DNA from: Glandiceps talaboti
Taxonomy: Eukaryota; Hemichordata; Enteropneusta; Spengelidae
NCBI RefSeq assembly: GCF_964340395.1
Contig: NC_135555.1
Span: forward strand, 984,001 to 1,048,000
DNA length: 64,000 nt
Direction of reading: 5' to 3'
Shown: positions 44,026 through 61,822 of the stretch, piece by piece
How the letters are laid out: each line of letters starts with the position of its first letter
How positions within the stretch are numbered: position 1 is the stretch's first letter
Translations under genes and position numbers: made by a program
Notes under the pieces: generated by a model
Databases searched by the model: none
Seen by the model: only the letters and a program-made list of their open reading frames with translations
Told to the model about the DNA's origin: nothing

Positions 44026-44088
<63 letters not shown>
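44026..44088. repeat. (TG)n microsatellite
   Basis: Pure tg repeat about 60 bp from the donor end of the candidate exon at 44151-44324. Confidence 0.95.
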
Positions 44089-44089
<1 letters not shown>

Positions 44090-44150
44090 CAGAAACAGTT
44101 ATTACTAACAGTATATACATTCCAATGTAGGTCTTCACAGTATGACGTAC

Positions 44151-44324
44151 CTTCTGTAACTTAGCACTTTGTACTTCACACATTCTTACACTGTTTCTTA
44201 ACGCCAGCATATCTAAATTCGTGACACATGCATCAGGTCGTAGTTGAGTGACTTCAAGGTGCCTCAAAGATCTTTGTATATTCTGTACTGTCGTATCATT
44301 ACGTGTTTGTAACCTTCGCTCCAT
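44151..44324 (-). CDS. Candidate first coding exon of an unidentified gene
   Basis: On the minus strand an ATG at 44324 opens 58 codons (MERRLQTRNDTTVQNIQRSL..., ending VQSAKLQK). The frame runs exactly to a consensus donor AAG|GTACGT at 44151/44150 in phase 0. The composition (Arg, Gln and Leu, hydrophilic, probably helical) differs from the random frames nearby. I do not recognise the protein and found no partner exon between here and the JPH promoter. A continuation would have to lie within or beyond the JPH gene, or this may be a remnant. It may also be chance. Confidence 0.4.
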
Positions 44325-44644
44325 GGCCAAAATCGTTCAACGTGTCTCTCTCCTTTTTCAAATTCAAATTTAAATTCAAATTATCTAATTTTATATAGTT
44401 TTGCGAGACAAGAAAGACCTACGAGTATACCTCTCAAAATGTTTCAAAGTGTAATTCTACACCGCTAACTTTTTCAGAGAGTAACACACAACTGTGAGAA
44501 TCGATGCGTTATCAAATTAGAAGTGGCTATAAAAGTGAGCATAGAATAACTTTTAAGTTTCTATTACATGTAAATTCCTATATAGACCTAATAAATTATG
44601 AAGTAGTTCCTAGGACTACTTGTCAGAGTGTAATTGTTTATATA

Positions 44645-45080
44645 CAGGGGTCTTAGCAATTGAGTTTATCTTGAAACATCACCGTAGTGTCTATTCCTTT
44701 CACGCTGGTCATGTGAATTTCATTGTATCTTGAAAAATCACCACAGTGTATATTCCTTTCACGCTGGTCATGTGAATTTCATTGTATCTTGAAAAATCAC
44801 CGTAGTGTCTATTCCTTTCACGCTGATCACGTGAATTTCATTGTATCTTGAAAAATCACCATAGTGTATTCCTTTCACGCCGGTCATGTGAATTTCATTG
44901 TATCTTGAAACATCACTATAGTGTATATTCCTTTCACGCTGGTCATGTGGATTTCATTGTATCTTGAAACATCACCATAGTGTATATTCCTTTCACGCTG
45001 GTAATGTGAATTTCATTGTATCTTGAAAAATCACCATAGTGTCTATTCCTTTCACGCTGGTCATGTGAATTTCATTGTAG
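44645..45080. repeat. 59-bp minisatellite
   Basis: Between seven and eight units of tcctttcacgctggtcatgt, gaatttcattgtatcttg and aaaaatcaccatagtgt. It lies upstream of the candidate exon at 44151-44324. Confidence 0.95.
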
Positions 45081-48000
45081 ATATGTGTTGCATGGACGAC
45101 AAAATTAATCAGTAACGATGCAAAGGCGTGAGCCTGCAACTGTATTTACCCGTTTATTGTTATTTATAGTGTGAAAGGTACGGGCATGTAAGTGCTATTG
45201 AGGACAGGTACTGGAGACACCTTGATAAATTATAATATTCAATACGTTGGTTTGCATGTTTGTTGCACTATTCGCCTTTGAAGTCCAATTAGATGAATCG
45301 CCTTTTATAACAAGGTAACAGCTGATCACTTCCTGGTTTAACGATTGTTTTTACTACTTCGCCCATAATCTATGTAAATATTGTATTTGCCAAACGGCGA
45401 AGGACATATCGACGCTTTCATGACAGGATGGGAATTATTTCGTTTACACGCTTTTGGTTGCTTCTAAAGATGGAGATTCGTGGTATTTTGTATAAATTAT
45501 AATATTCTCTAGTTAGACTGTAAACATTGGAAATCTTGTCCTAGCCGACCTATGTGAGATGCAGTCTATTCTCATTTGCAGTAATCATGATTGATTCACT
45601 GACCTGTATCGTTTCTATGTCAACAACCTAATGAAACAAGATGAACATGTCAATTTCAAATCTGGTCATATATATTAATTCAATTCGATCATTTATCCGT
45701 GACTGGTATGCTTTACTTTGGGATCGGAAGGGGGGGAGGGGTTACTCAGCAAGAGACAAAAATAATGCAAGTAGTAATGCGTTTCGTATGAATCATTGCT
45801 GTCTAGCAACATTTTTCTTCTAATTTTATCAACACGATTGTTCAACCGAAGGTAGAATTGACGCATTTCTGCATACTTTTTTGTCATCTAAGTTCAATTA
45901 TTGGACTGCTACATCTCGATATAGTCGTTAGTAAAATATTATATATTGCTTCAAAATTGACGAGATACGTGTCTTGCTTATTAGTCACGAGGTTTTAATA
46001 AATTGCCTCGAGCAAAAAGAAAGAAATACATTTGGGCAATCTGTAGGTTAGCAATAACTGAAAGTAACATAACGTGATGAGAAGTGGGCGAGAAGCTAAC
46101 AAAATCGACACGAGAGTATATTTGCGCTGTTACAAATATTGAAATGTGTGAATTGATATTAATTTAGTTCAAAATATTTACGAGGACTGTGAAATATTAG
46201 CTCCAGATTTTTTACACTATGAAGAATCCGACACGTTTGTGTATGGAAACGTATCAGAGTTAAAGTACCCGCTGTGTGTATATCTAGAGTTAGTATACCA
46301 TAATGTATAATACTTACATAGTGATCACGGCTATACTACAAGTGTACAAAGACAATCCAAGAACCTTGTACATTTTTGTACCTTCGGGTCTTTTTTCTTT
46401 CGTGTCCTGAATTTGTTCTGCACTTTTTAAGCCTCGTCATTATAATATGTATTACTCTGTTTCTTTCTTTGAAAAGTATTAAAACATTATTTTTAAAAAG
46501 ACAACCCAAAAACGAGAGAAAACAAACGTGGAAATTACTGACTAATAATCAAGTTTTTAGGCCTATATTCTTTTCTAAATACCTTTTTATCACGAAAATG
46601 TTTTTTAAATGTAATTTGGTAGTTTGTTTTATAACTTTTGACCAACAAACTGAATAGGCGAGAAGACACCCCTATCTACCTGTGTCTGCAAATATAAAGC
46701 GATCATACATCACGTGATACGTTAGCGTAGTTTGTGAAGCGTTATGGAGGATCTGTATAGCGTGCATATACGGTCACAACAATCATACCCTTTTTGCAAT
46801 TAATTGTTTATTATACACTTTGTGTAAACTGTAAGTTTCATTTTAATTTGTTTAAATATGCTATTTTTTAAAGAATAAAAACGTGGTATACGCATCGTCC
46901 CAACTGCCACTTATACAATCATTTTAATCTTCACTCCTCAATTCATATATAAGAGCTTATGTGAGACTACGAAAGAAATTGAAGTAGTGACCAATTATTT
47001 TGTTGTCGCTAACTCCTTAGTTTTGATCTATCAACATCATACCAACCACGTGACCCACCCTTCAATTCAATTCCATATTACAGTTTCGCTTTAATTGTGA
47101 GATGATTTTATTGTTTGACTTCATCATAAAAAAATAATTAAAACATTTTAATAATATGTGTCACAGTTTGTCACTTCAGAAAGATCGAGGAACTCTGGAT
47201 GCAGTGAGCATACAAGAGAAATAAGATTGAACCAACATGTGAACTTTATTGAACGTCACTTGTGATATTTTGTTTTTGTGAATGTACATTATTTATGTTT
47301 GGAAACCGACTTTCAACTAAAGCAACTCGTAAATTATTTTAGTGGCAAGTATAAAATTTGACAGTGTTCCAGTTTTGAAATTCAAATATAATAATTATCG
47401 GAGTCGAAGTGCTTGGAGATATAGATGTAATACCGATATCCCCTATCAATTTCTAACAGACATCGGATGTCAAAAGTACTAAACCGGTCCAAACCAACTA
47501 CATGTTAGTATCACCATACAAAACGTCATGTTTATCCAGACATTTCACCAAATGTTTGTTTATTTGTAATTATTATCTCTAATTATACCTATTGTGGGAT
47601 GAACAGGGTTAGATCTATATAGTCACCCAAGTCATTCTTGTTGTCCTTTTAATAGACGTAAGACTCTAGCGACATTCATATGATTTGAGAATTGTCTGTG
47701 TTGTCAATGAAGTGATGAATTAAGACGTCAGCGAGTGTAATCAATATTTCAATATTTCAATTTCGGGGTTACGTGGAATCATCGAAAGGTTGCCATTGAT
47801 TGGAAATCATGATACATAACTATATTTTATAATTTAATATTATATTTTATCGTTTAATATTATATTCACAGACAACAACATTTAATTTAGCTTTGTTTCA
47901 ACAAAATCAACTGAAAGTAGACTTTCCGAAAGGTTTAGCTGTTGAGAATTATCTCGCTCCAAAGCTTTTTGAGTATCGATTTCTGGCATTATTTATTTGT

Positions 48001-48496
48001 CATTAATTTTTGGATGACCAAGAATCAACCATCGCAAAAATTACAAATAAATGACGTTAACAGATGGAATTCATCCTTGGCCTCGTGTGCTTATTTGAGA
48101 TATATATATTTTCCTATCCCGTGGCTTTATCAGTATCAATTTGATCTTTAATTGCAGCGATCGTTTTTATGAACACTGGATTTTTTTCGTGTGTGAGTCG
48201 TCCTGAACAAAAACAATAAATTATTCAAGTGGAATTCATATTTCATTCTTAGCCTCGTGACCTTTATGGCTTACCATTTCTGAAACTTAATTTTCGCAAT
48301 ACATAAGTTTCCTAGTAGTAGTATTATTGTACTCAATATAACATACACTGTCGAATTGACAGTCGGGGTAATCATGTACAAGAAAGTCAACAGCCATTAT
48401 TACATTGTTTTGTAATATTAAAATCAAAGATATGTCTGTCTCTCTGGCTCTGACTGTCTCTGGTTCTTTGTGTCTGTGTCTCTCTGTCTGTCTGTA

Positions 48497-48555
<59 letters not shown>

Positions 48556-48770
48556 TTCTCTCTCTCTCTCTTCGCGCATTCAAGAAATGACATGTTTAAT
48601 ATGACAGCTAGTCTGGGAATGTATACGATGTAGTGACACAGTATACTTTTAGAGTAATTCACATCGAGATAAACACAGTCTATTTAAAGCACATTCAACT
48701 ATTGAATACATATCATGTGTAGTCAACAGAAAATCACACACAACCAGCTGTTGATGTCATTGCTCTTTTC
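45081..48770. other. Gene-free interval
   Basis: AT-rich sequence with short random open frames only. The 93-codon forward frame at 46376 is Phe/Leu/Lys rich, as expected from AT-rich non-coding DNA. A (TCTG)n microsatellite occupies about 48480-48554. I see nothing else. Confidence 0.6.
48480..48570. repeat. (TCTG)n microsatellite
   Basis: Pure tctg repeat with a short tctc tail. The Arg-Gln-Thr-Asp frames on the minus strand are artefacts. Confidence 0.97.
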
Positions 48771-48775
48771 CCAGG

Positions 48776-49040
48776 TTGACCTGGGTCTCAATCTGAATAA
48801 AATCCGATGTAGATGTCGGCTAATCGTTCAGTGCTATTTTACCTTCGTTATTTTGCCTGAATTGACCTTCTTGGTACATGTTTACATTTTTTAGCCTGAT
48901 CCTAGAGGAGGCGATCAGGCTAAAAAATGTAAACATGTACCAAGAAGGTCAATTCAGGCAAAATAACGAAGGTAAAATAGCACTGAACGATTAGCCGACA
49001 TCTACATCGGATTTTAATCAGATTGACCTGGGTCTCAATC
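48776..49040. mobile_element. Near-perfect palindromic fold-back element
   Basis: Positions 48788-48901 pair with 48913-49026 as a 114-bp inverted repeat with a single mismatch (48797 against 49017) around an 11-base loop at 48902-48912. The inner 100 or so bases are identical. An 18-bp direct repeat (ttgacctgggtctcaatc) is found at each end, 48776-48793 and 49023-49040, partly overlapping the arms. There is no coding capacity. It is probably a young fold-back or MITE insertion, or the product of a template-switch event. Confidence 0.93.
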
Positions 49041-49854
49041 AGTGGATACGGACTATCAACATTAAATAAATGGACATAAAGATTCATTGACAAAAATATT
49101 GTCAAGCGAATATGTTTACTATTCTTGAAAGCAAGACAAATAAAATGGACTCATATATGAATACATAATTTAAAGATATTGGTTTGTCTAATAATACGTT
49201 GTTTTATTTTATGACCCGTACGACCGTTCGTTTTGTTGAACTGTGTGTAATAAGACTAGGAATGTAAAGGGCTACCGGACGTCATCTATGCAATGTACAC
49301 GCTATCATATTGTTTATGGTTGTTCTTTCTAGTTCTCTTCGTATAAAAAAACAAACAAGAGAAAAATGAACAACTAAATGCAGATGTCAACGGTTGGTCA
49401 TTCATGAAATTAAACCTATAAAGTGTAATAATTGGTTTTAAATAAAATAATAGACGACTTTTGAAACAAGGATGACACACGTATACACTGATAAATACTT
49501 CATATTCATGAGATTAACGTCACGCACAGAAATGATACGTCACTAAGGAAAGAGACCAGCAGGTGTCGATTCTTTCTACCAATCAGAATACGGCTTGGAT
49601 GGTGGTGACACATTACAGACATCGCTTGCATACCGTGCGTTCTCATAACAAGGCCCTATAAAGGTTTGATCTTGTTGTTTGTAACTTGTAAACATGGAAT
49701 ACCTAAGGTTATACTGTAACGTTGTACGTGTGTCTGAGGGGGGGGGGAGGGGGGTAGGGCCATAGGGGTGACTTTTAACGTTGATATGACTGATTAGTTA
49801 TCGAACTCTGCTACCACTTATTCCAATGGCGAGCGTCAGCAAGTTTTATATGCA

Positions 49855-50815
49855 CAGGGACAGTGCCCATATAGAAAGGGTGATTATGTGTATCAGTCTC
49901 ATACACATAGAAAGGGGTTACGTGTATCAGCCACATGCCCACATAGAAAGGGTGATTATGTGTAGCAGTCACATACCCACATGGAAAAGGGATTATGTGT
50001 ATCAGTCACATACCCACATAGAAAGGGTGATTATAGGTATCAGCCACATACCCACATGGAAAGGGGATTATGTGTATGTCACATACCCACATGGAAAGGG
50101 TGACTGTGTATCACTCACATACCCATAAAGAAAGGGGATTATGTGTATCAGTCACATACCCACATAGAAAGGGGACCATGTGTAGCTATCACATGCCCAC
50201 ATAGAAAGGAGATTGTGTGTATCAGTCACATACCCACATGGAAAGGGGATTATGTGTATCAGTCACATACCCACATAGAAAGGGGATCATGTGTAGCTAT
50301 CACATACCCACATAGAAGGGAGATTATGTGCATCAGTCACATACCCACATAGAAAGGGGATTATGTGTATTATTCACATACCCACATAGAAAGGAGATTA
50401 TGTGCACCAGTCACATACCCACATAGAAAGGGGATTATGTGTAGCTATCACATACCCACATGGAAAGGGGATTATGTGTATCAGTCACATACCCACATAG
50501 AAAGGGGGTCATGTGTAGCTATCACATACCCACATAGAAAGGAGATTATGTGTATCAGTCACATACCCACATAGAAAGGGTGGTTATGTGTATCAGTCAC
50601 ATACCCTCATAGAAATGGTGATTATAGGTATCAGCCACATACCCACATGGAAAGGGAATTATGTGTATGTCACATACCCACATGGAAAGGGTGACTGTGT
50701 ATCAGTCACATACCCATAAAGAAAGGGGATTATGTGTATCAGTCACATACCCACATAGAAAGGGGATTATGTGTAGATATCACATACCCACATAGAAAGG
50801 GTGATTATGTGTATT
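49855..50815. repeat. Minisatellite of about 37 bp, roughly 1 kb
   Basis: About 26 units of cacatacccacatagaaagg followed by ggattatgtgtatcagt, with variants (atcatgtgtagctat, gactgtgtatcact). Higher-order similarity is present: the 50030-50150 block resembles 50625-50755. Frames rich in HIPTWKGDYVYQS are artefacts. Confidence 0.96.
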
Positions 50816-51739
50816 AACCATGATCACACTATAAGTATATATTTGGACAATATTTATGAAAAAGAATTAAGTGGGAAAAATAAACAATGAACTTGTCACA
50901 GATAAATGGATCAGTCAAATGGAATAAACATGATGACAACTGTGTAAAGAATGGACATGGATATATTTAATTTGTAATTTTTTTAAAATATTGACATATA
51001 TTTCTTTTTTATCTATTTGAAATAATTTCACCATTATTTTGGACATCTGCACACACTTCTTCTATTCTAACAAGTGATTTGATTGGCTGATATATTGGTT
51101 AGCAGACTCTGTTCAGTGATTAAGTTAAATGAACTTTGGTGATGCTTGTCAAAACCGTATCTTTACATGTAAACCTAATGAGGTTAATTTGCAGTATGGG
51201 TTTGTAGGATACAAGGGACATTGTCAGTTAATCAAACTCTTTGTAAACTGTGACACGAAGTTTTCACACTGTCATTTGTCTCTTGAATGTAAAGTACATT
51301 AATTAAAGAAAATACATGTATACATGACTGTGGCTAATAGACCATATGCATATACAGTCTAATACATGTAATATATATATATATATATGTGTGTCTTATA
51401 TTGGAATTATTAAAGGTCCCTAAACTACTAGTTATAGCACTCATTTTGGACAAAAGACTCTTCCTTCAAAGTTTAAATGGTTGTGTCCTCATATCTGATT
51501 ACTCTAACCAATACTAACTAAGAAACTTATACAATATCATCCATAACAGTATATTGAAAGACATATTCTAGCTCTGACTAACAGAAGACACAAAATATTG
51601 TTAATTCACAGAATAGGTAGTTCTAAAATAAACCGGGATTGTGCTAAATATCAAATATTCAATTCATTCCAAACATCCATACAGGTAATTCATATAGAAT
51701 AGTAAATCTCTAAAATGCATGGAGAAATCTTTGAAGGGG
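50816..51739. other. Intergenic sequence before the left FMO gene
   Basis: AT-rich sequence with no supported exon. It contains a short (AT)n run near 51370-51388. Nothing else is seen. Confidence 0.6.
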
Positions 51740-51809
51740 TGTCAACTTCATATAGTGTAATAAAAATCAGGTGTATATTTCATTAGAAAACAGACATTTG
51801 GATCACTTT

Positions 51810-56342
<4,533 letters not shown>

Positions 56343-57306
56343 TATACGTCTGTGATGTCACCTGATAAATGTCAAAACTGTCAAAGTTAATGACTATATA
56401 CTTTATACAGTAACATGACAGTGTATTCAGTTACTTGGTTTAATGGTTCAGTTATTCAAGAGACTATTAGCTTACCTGTAGTCTTAAATGTAAAGGACAA
56501 TGCAATGGATGATGCTACCACTATTTGATACATTTTACTTGTCATTTTAAAGACATATCTTTGTTTGTACAATAAAACTAGTATAGCTTATGGAAACAGA
56601 GGCTTCAAGAATGAGTTATACAAGAAACAACAGTGCAAGAATTGTGATATTCAGAAAATAAATTATTTTCTGAATATGATTATTACAGTAAACCCATTAG
56701 AAATTGAAAGTCTGATGCCAGAAAAAACATTACATGTTAGGCTTTAAAGGTGATTCTATACCCCACGTCACTCAACAAACATGAATTTTTTTTCCTTTGT
56801 TTATATATACCTATTCAAAAAGTGTGTGATAAGTGACATAACAAGTGTTACATATGTACGAGTATGGTTGATATTTTATGCCTCTAAACTGCTTCCTATA
56901 TGTCTTTATTTTTACTAAAAAGATTTTAACCATGGGAAGGGAGATCCCCGCCCACATCCGATCCTCCCCACCAGCAGCCATAATGCTGTATGTCTTTTCC
57001 CATCACCCAAAAAAGTCATGGCTGTATTACTACCAATCCATAGTATTCGTACTAATAAATGTACATGTTTCGTGTCTCCAAAGGATCGGGGTGGGGTGGG
57101 GGGGGGGGCATAAGTCGTCCCTTGGTGTTGAGCGAAACGCGTGCACCGGTTGCATGCAAGCAGGAAGGTGTGTACGTGTGTTACGTGAAAAAAGGCAGGA
57201 CAGGCCAGGGTGGCTAGCCTGTCGAACTGTCATTACCACTAGTCTCTATATATAGTAGTAGTAGTCGAGTCTCTACATGATCGAAGTTCACCGGACTGTC
57301 CCCATG

Positions 57307-57428
57307 CTAGCTCTGGATGTAATACGCTACGGGGTTTTGACGTCTTTTCCCCTCAGAAGACGTGTCGAACCCCGTTGCGTATACATCCAGAGCTAGAACT
57401 GAGAAGACATGTCGAAATCCCGTAGCGT
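57307..57428. mobile_element. Small fold-back with a third partial arm
   Basis: The left arm 57307-57350 (ctagctctggatgta, acgctacggggtt, gacgtctt) and right arm 57353-57396 are reverse complements with few mismatches. A third, direct partial copy of the right arm (agaagacatgtcgaaatccc, gtagcg) follows at 57401-57428. There is no coding content. Confidence 0.85.
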
Positions 57429-58754
57429 CCAGCGCTACATGTGTAGTGACGATGTACATGCCAGCTTACCTAATAACATGAATAATACCATATACCGGTA
57501 GTATGCTAATTCTTCTCTCCGTAACTTGCGTAAGTTAAAATTTTGTGAGAGACACGTATATGCATGTGTCTACAAGATGAAGATAACTAAACCAGATAGC
57601 GTTGGACTAATACCTTACAGCTTCATGCATTTGACGTTGGCCAACTGATGCATAATATATAACTCATTGAAATACGTAGGTAAGGAACTTCCGGTCATAT
57701 GATCCACTTTCTCATTAACTTCGAAAGCAGCTGTTTTTTCATCGCATGAGGGCAGCCTTTAGTGTAGGAGTGTCGCTTCGAGGGGCTTGCAACTAAAGTC
57801 TGGATTGTTTTTATTCACGTCATTATGCCATGTGTCACCCTGTCGAGTAAGCCCAGGTAGTTGCAGGTCTGTGGTACAGGTCAGTAGGTCAAAACTTAGT
57901 TGCAGGTCTGTGGTAAAGCTAGTTCAAGACTAGGCGCAGGTGTGTCCGGGGGGGGGGGGGGGTAATAGGTCAAGTGAAAGGTAATGGCCAGGTGTTTAAT
58001 TACATATTCACTGGTACACCTGACGTGTACTAAAAGTAGTCTAAGAGTTGTTGCGGACTTTTTTCATGAGACAATTTATTCAGACGTCATTATTATTTTT
58101 TTCCATTTGCAGGTCATGATTTGACGAATATAAATTTGAGGTCACCCCAAATTTGACAAATCCACTAGATTTTCCCAATGTTATGTATTGGGATATCAGC
58201 AGAAATTATACTTTATTTTATTACTTAACAAGATGCTGTGGAAAGCATGGTACAGTAAACACAATACAAAACAATACAAAAAATACAAAAATATAAATAT
58301 CATGCAGAGTTATGAGGTTGAATGGCACTTGTACCTCATGGTTGATGCCCTGTTATCTGTACAATGAGTCTTTTGAATTGTCAGTCTACATAATTACTAG
58401 AGACTTGTCCTTGATATTCAAGGTTGGTGGAGGATAGAAAAGCCATGACAAAGTCATTATCTATCTGTAGGCTAATGCTATTGTACATTCTTGTTGAATG
58501 AGAGTATTGTTATAGCCCTAAAGTGACATGTTTATTACCATACTTAATTCTATGTTTCTTGTTGTAACACCTTAAAAATGATGAACTTCATTAGAAAAAA
58601 ATGATTTTATAAAAAAAGGGTAAGTGTATGAGTACAATGGTGATACTTAACAATTCATATCATACTTTGGCAGTTTGACTGACTTAGAAATGACAATTAA
58701 AGTCAGAAGAAATCTTTAAACTTCCAATTTCAGCAAATCAGTGATAATTTTCAT

Positions 58755-59338
58755 GAGAGTCGACAGGTCATGAGAGTTGGGTCATGAGAGTCGGGTCACT
58801 AGAGTCAGGTCATGAGAGTTGGGTCATGAGAGTCGGGTTATGAGAGTTGGGTCATGAGAGTCAGGTTATGAGAGACAGGTCATGAGAGTCGGGTCAGGTC
58901 ATGAGAGTCGGGTCACTAGAGTCAGGTCATGAGAGTTGGGTCATGAGAGTCGGGTCACTAGAGTCAGGTCATGAGAGTTGGGTCATGAGAGTCGGGTTAT
59001 GAGAGTTGGGTCATGAGAGTCAGGTTATGAGAGACAGGTCATGAGAGTCGGGTCAGGTCATGAGAGTCGGGTCACTAGAGTCAGGTCATGAGAGTTGGGT
59101 CATGAGAGTCGAGTCATGAGAGTTGGGTCATAAGAGTCGGGTCACTAGAGTCAGGTCATGCGAGAGTTGGGTCATGAGAGTCGGGTCATGAGAGTTGGGT
59201 CATGAGAGTCGGGTCACTAGAGTCAGGTCATGAGAGTCGAGTCATGAGAGTCTGGTCATGAGAGTTGGATCATGAGAGTCAGGTCATGAGAGTCGGGTCA
59301 TGAGAGTCGAGTCATGAGAGTCGCGTCATGAGAGTCAG
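58755..59338. repeat. 14-bp minisatellite between the FMO genes
   Basis: About forty units of catgagagtcgggt, with gttgggt, gtcaggt and cactagagtcaggt variants. A higher-order pattern of about 159 bp is visible: the block beginning cactagagtcaggtcatg at 58797 returns at 58956. It ends about 230 bp before the right FMO start codon. Confidence 0.96.
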
Positions 59339-59565
59339 AACACTGTAACCTCTTGAGATAACACCAATTTTAGACAAGTCTAGGCCAGAATGTTGTGGTG
59401 TATCACCTAACAGTATTTTCAAGCCAGCTAACCAGGTCTCTTGATAACTGAATCATTACAATATTAGTACTAATAATATATACTGGCATATTTCTGCCCA
59501 AAGTGCTTATATAGTCATTAACTTTGAAAGTTTTGACATTTATCAGGTGACATCACAGACGTATA

Positions 59566-61733
59566 ATGTCAGAGTCCAGTACACCAACTAAAACATTACG
59601 TGTTGCAGTTATTGGTGCTGGTGCAGCAGGACTGTGTGCAGCAAGACATTTAGCCAGCAGACCTCACTTATTTGAACCTCATGTGTTTGAGAAGACAGGT
59701 CAAGTTGGTGGGACATGGGTGTATACAGATAAAACTGGTAAAGATGAATATGGACAAGCTATACACTCCAGTATGTATTGGAATCTGAGGTATGTTTTAC
59801 ATGTCAATACTGCCCTCACATGACGAGATATGGCCAATGAAATTGACCGCAAATTGTTATAAAAGTTCTGGTTTTTTGGTTGTGTTTGGAGCAATGAAAG
59901 GCTGGTATAATCTACTTGAGTTTTCTTGGCTCCTGAAAATTGTTTACTCTATGAAATTAAAGCTGCCCAAGCTGCAACGGGAATGTGAGGTTAGGTACAG
60001 TAACTTTAATACTCATAATATTGTACACTATAAACACTATTGTATCACCTGTGACATGTGGGGAGCTCTATACATGATAAATCAAATCAAATTTATTTTT
60101 GGGTCCGCACCCAAAAATCAGCATCCTCAACAGAGATCATTATTTCACCTTGTTTCTGTACTGGTTATGGATATCACAACCAGTGATTAACATGTACAAT
60201 ATCTAATTATTCTAACAATTTTCAGTGAATATATTGTGGTTGTCTAATCGAAAAATGATGCTCCAGTTAAAACTAGAACATCATCACACAGTTTATCATA
60301 AAAGTGCATTTGTATTTTTTTTTATTTGTGATTTGGTGGATATCTTTATTATTTCATTTATCTATTTATACAGAACAAATCTACCAAAAGAGGTGATGGC
60401 ATTTCCAGATTTTCCCTTCAACAAGAGTTTACCATCATTTATAACTCACCAAGATGTCCTCCAATATCTCCAGAATTACTGTCAACATTTTGACCTCAAC
60501 AAATACATCAAAGTAAGTCTGCTACTCACAATGTATGTATTCCATCATTTGGTTACATGTCAAATGTATTAAAACTAAACCTTTGTGTGGTAAAACATGG
60601 TACTCAGTTTTGATTTGTGGAGTGGAAGCGTAGAGATGTTAAAATTTGTTTCTGTTATTAATAACTGAGTTAATTTACTTGAATGTAATGATAGATTAGC
60701 TTTATCATTCGTAATCTTACATACCTACAATTGACCAACTGAGGGCGCTATATCCTTAGAAGTGGTGATGGTGACACTGGGCTCTCCAAGGTGCTCTCTC
60801 ATAATTACAATAGAGTTATATGATTTTTAAGTCCTATTTAATAAACCATGAGGTAAAATTTTGAAATGTGTTTTTAATTTTAATTGTTTTACAGTTCAAT
60901 ACATCAATTGAATCTGTCAGCCCAGTTCATCAAACTGGGAAGAAAGAAGTATCCTGGGATATTTCTTATAAAGATGTGACACAAAGTCAGGGTAATCTAA
61001 AGACACAGCAATATGATGCTGTATTAGTTTGTAATGGGTAAGTACAATATGGTGGTGTATTAGTTTGTAATGGGTAAGTACAATATGATGCTGTATTAGT
61101 TTGTAATGGGTAAGTACAATATGATGCTGTATTAGTTTGTAATGGGTAAGTACAATATGATGCTGTATTAGTTTGTAATGGGTAAGTACAATATGATGCT
61201 GTATTAGTTTGTAATGGGTAAGTACAATATGATGCTGTATTAGTTTGTAATGGGTAAGTACAATATGATGCTGTATTAGTTTGTAATGGGTAAGTACAAT
61301 ATGATGCTGTATTAGTTTGTAATGGGTAAGTACAATATGATGCTGTATTAGTTTGTAATGGGTAAGTACAATATGATGCTGTATTAGTTTGTAATGGGTA
61401 AGTACAATATGATGCTGTATTAGTTTGTAATGGGTAAGTACAATATGATGCTGTGTTAGTTTGTAATGGGTAAGTACAATATGATGCTGTATTAGTTTGT
61501 AATGGGTAAGTACTTTGTAAGTTATCTACAATAATATGTAGACACTAATAGAAATATTGCCATCAACTTTAAGACAACCCTGCCCACAGTAGCTTTTGAG
61601 TTTAAAGCCTGTTGGTTGATCACATCTCTTTTTGCATTGCATTCTGATTTGAACAAACTACTAATTACCCAACACACCTGCCAAATACCAAAGTCCAGCT
61701 CTTTATAAATAGTCATTTTAATCATTCAAAAGT

Positions 61734-61822
<89 letters not shown>

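Larger units (their letters stand above)
56400..59507. other. Spacer between divergent FMO genes
   Basis: About 3.1 kb between the facing 5' ends. It holds a fold-back (57307-57428), poly-G runs near 57098 and 57949 and a 14-bp minisatellite (58755-59338). It presumably contains the promoters of both FMO genes, but only about 55 bp upstream of each start is shared between the copies. No supported coding exon was found. Confidence 0.65.

Noticed and set aside
46376-46657. 93-codon frame with hydrophobic start resembling a signal or membrane segment
   Set aside because: Phe/Leu/Lys-rich composition is expected from AT-rich DNA; no homology or splice context.
49826-50574. Regularly spaced repeats that at first sight resemble a CRISPR array
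   Set aside because: The units are contiguous, about 37 bp, with no unique spacers and no cas genes; this is a eukaryotic minisatellite.
56878-57255. 125-codon forward frame in the FMO spacer
   Set aside because: It runs through a poly-G tract and low-complexity sequence, has no splice context and no recognisable domain.
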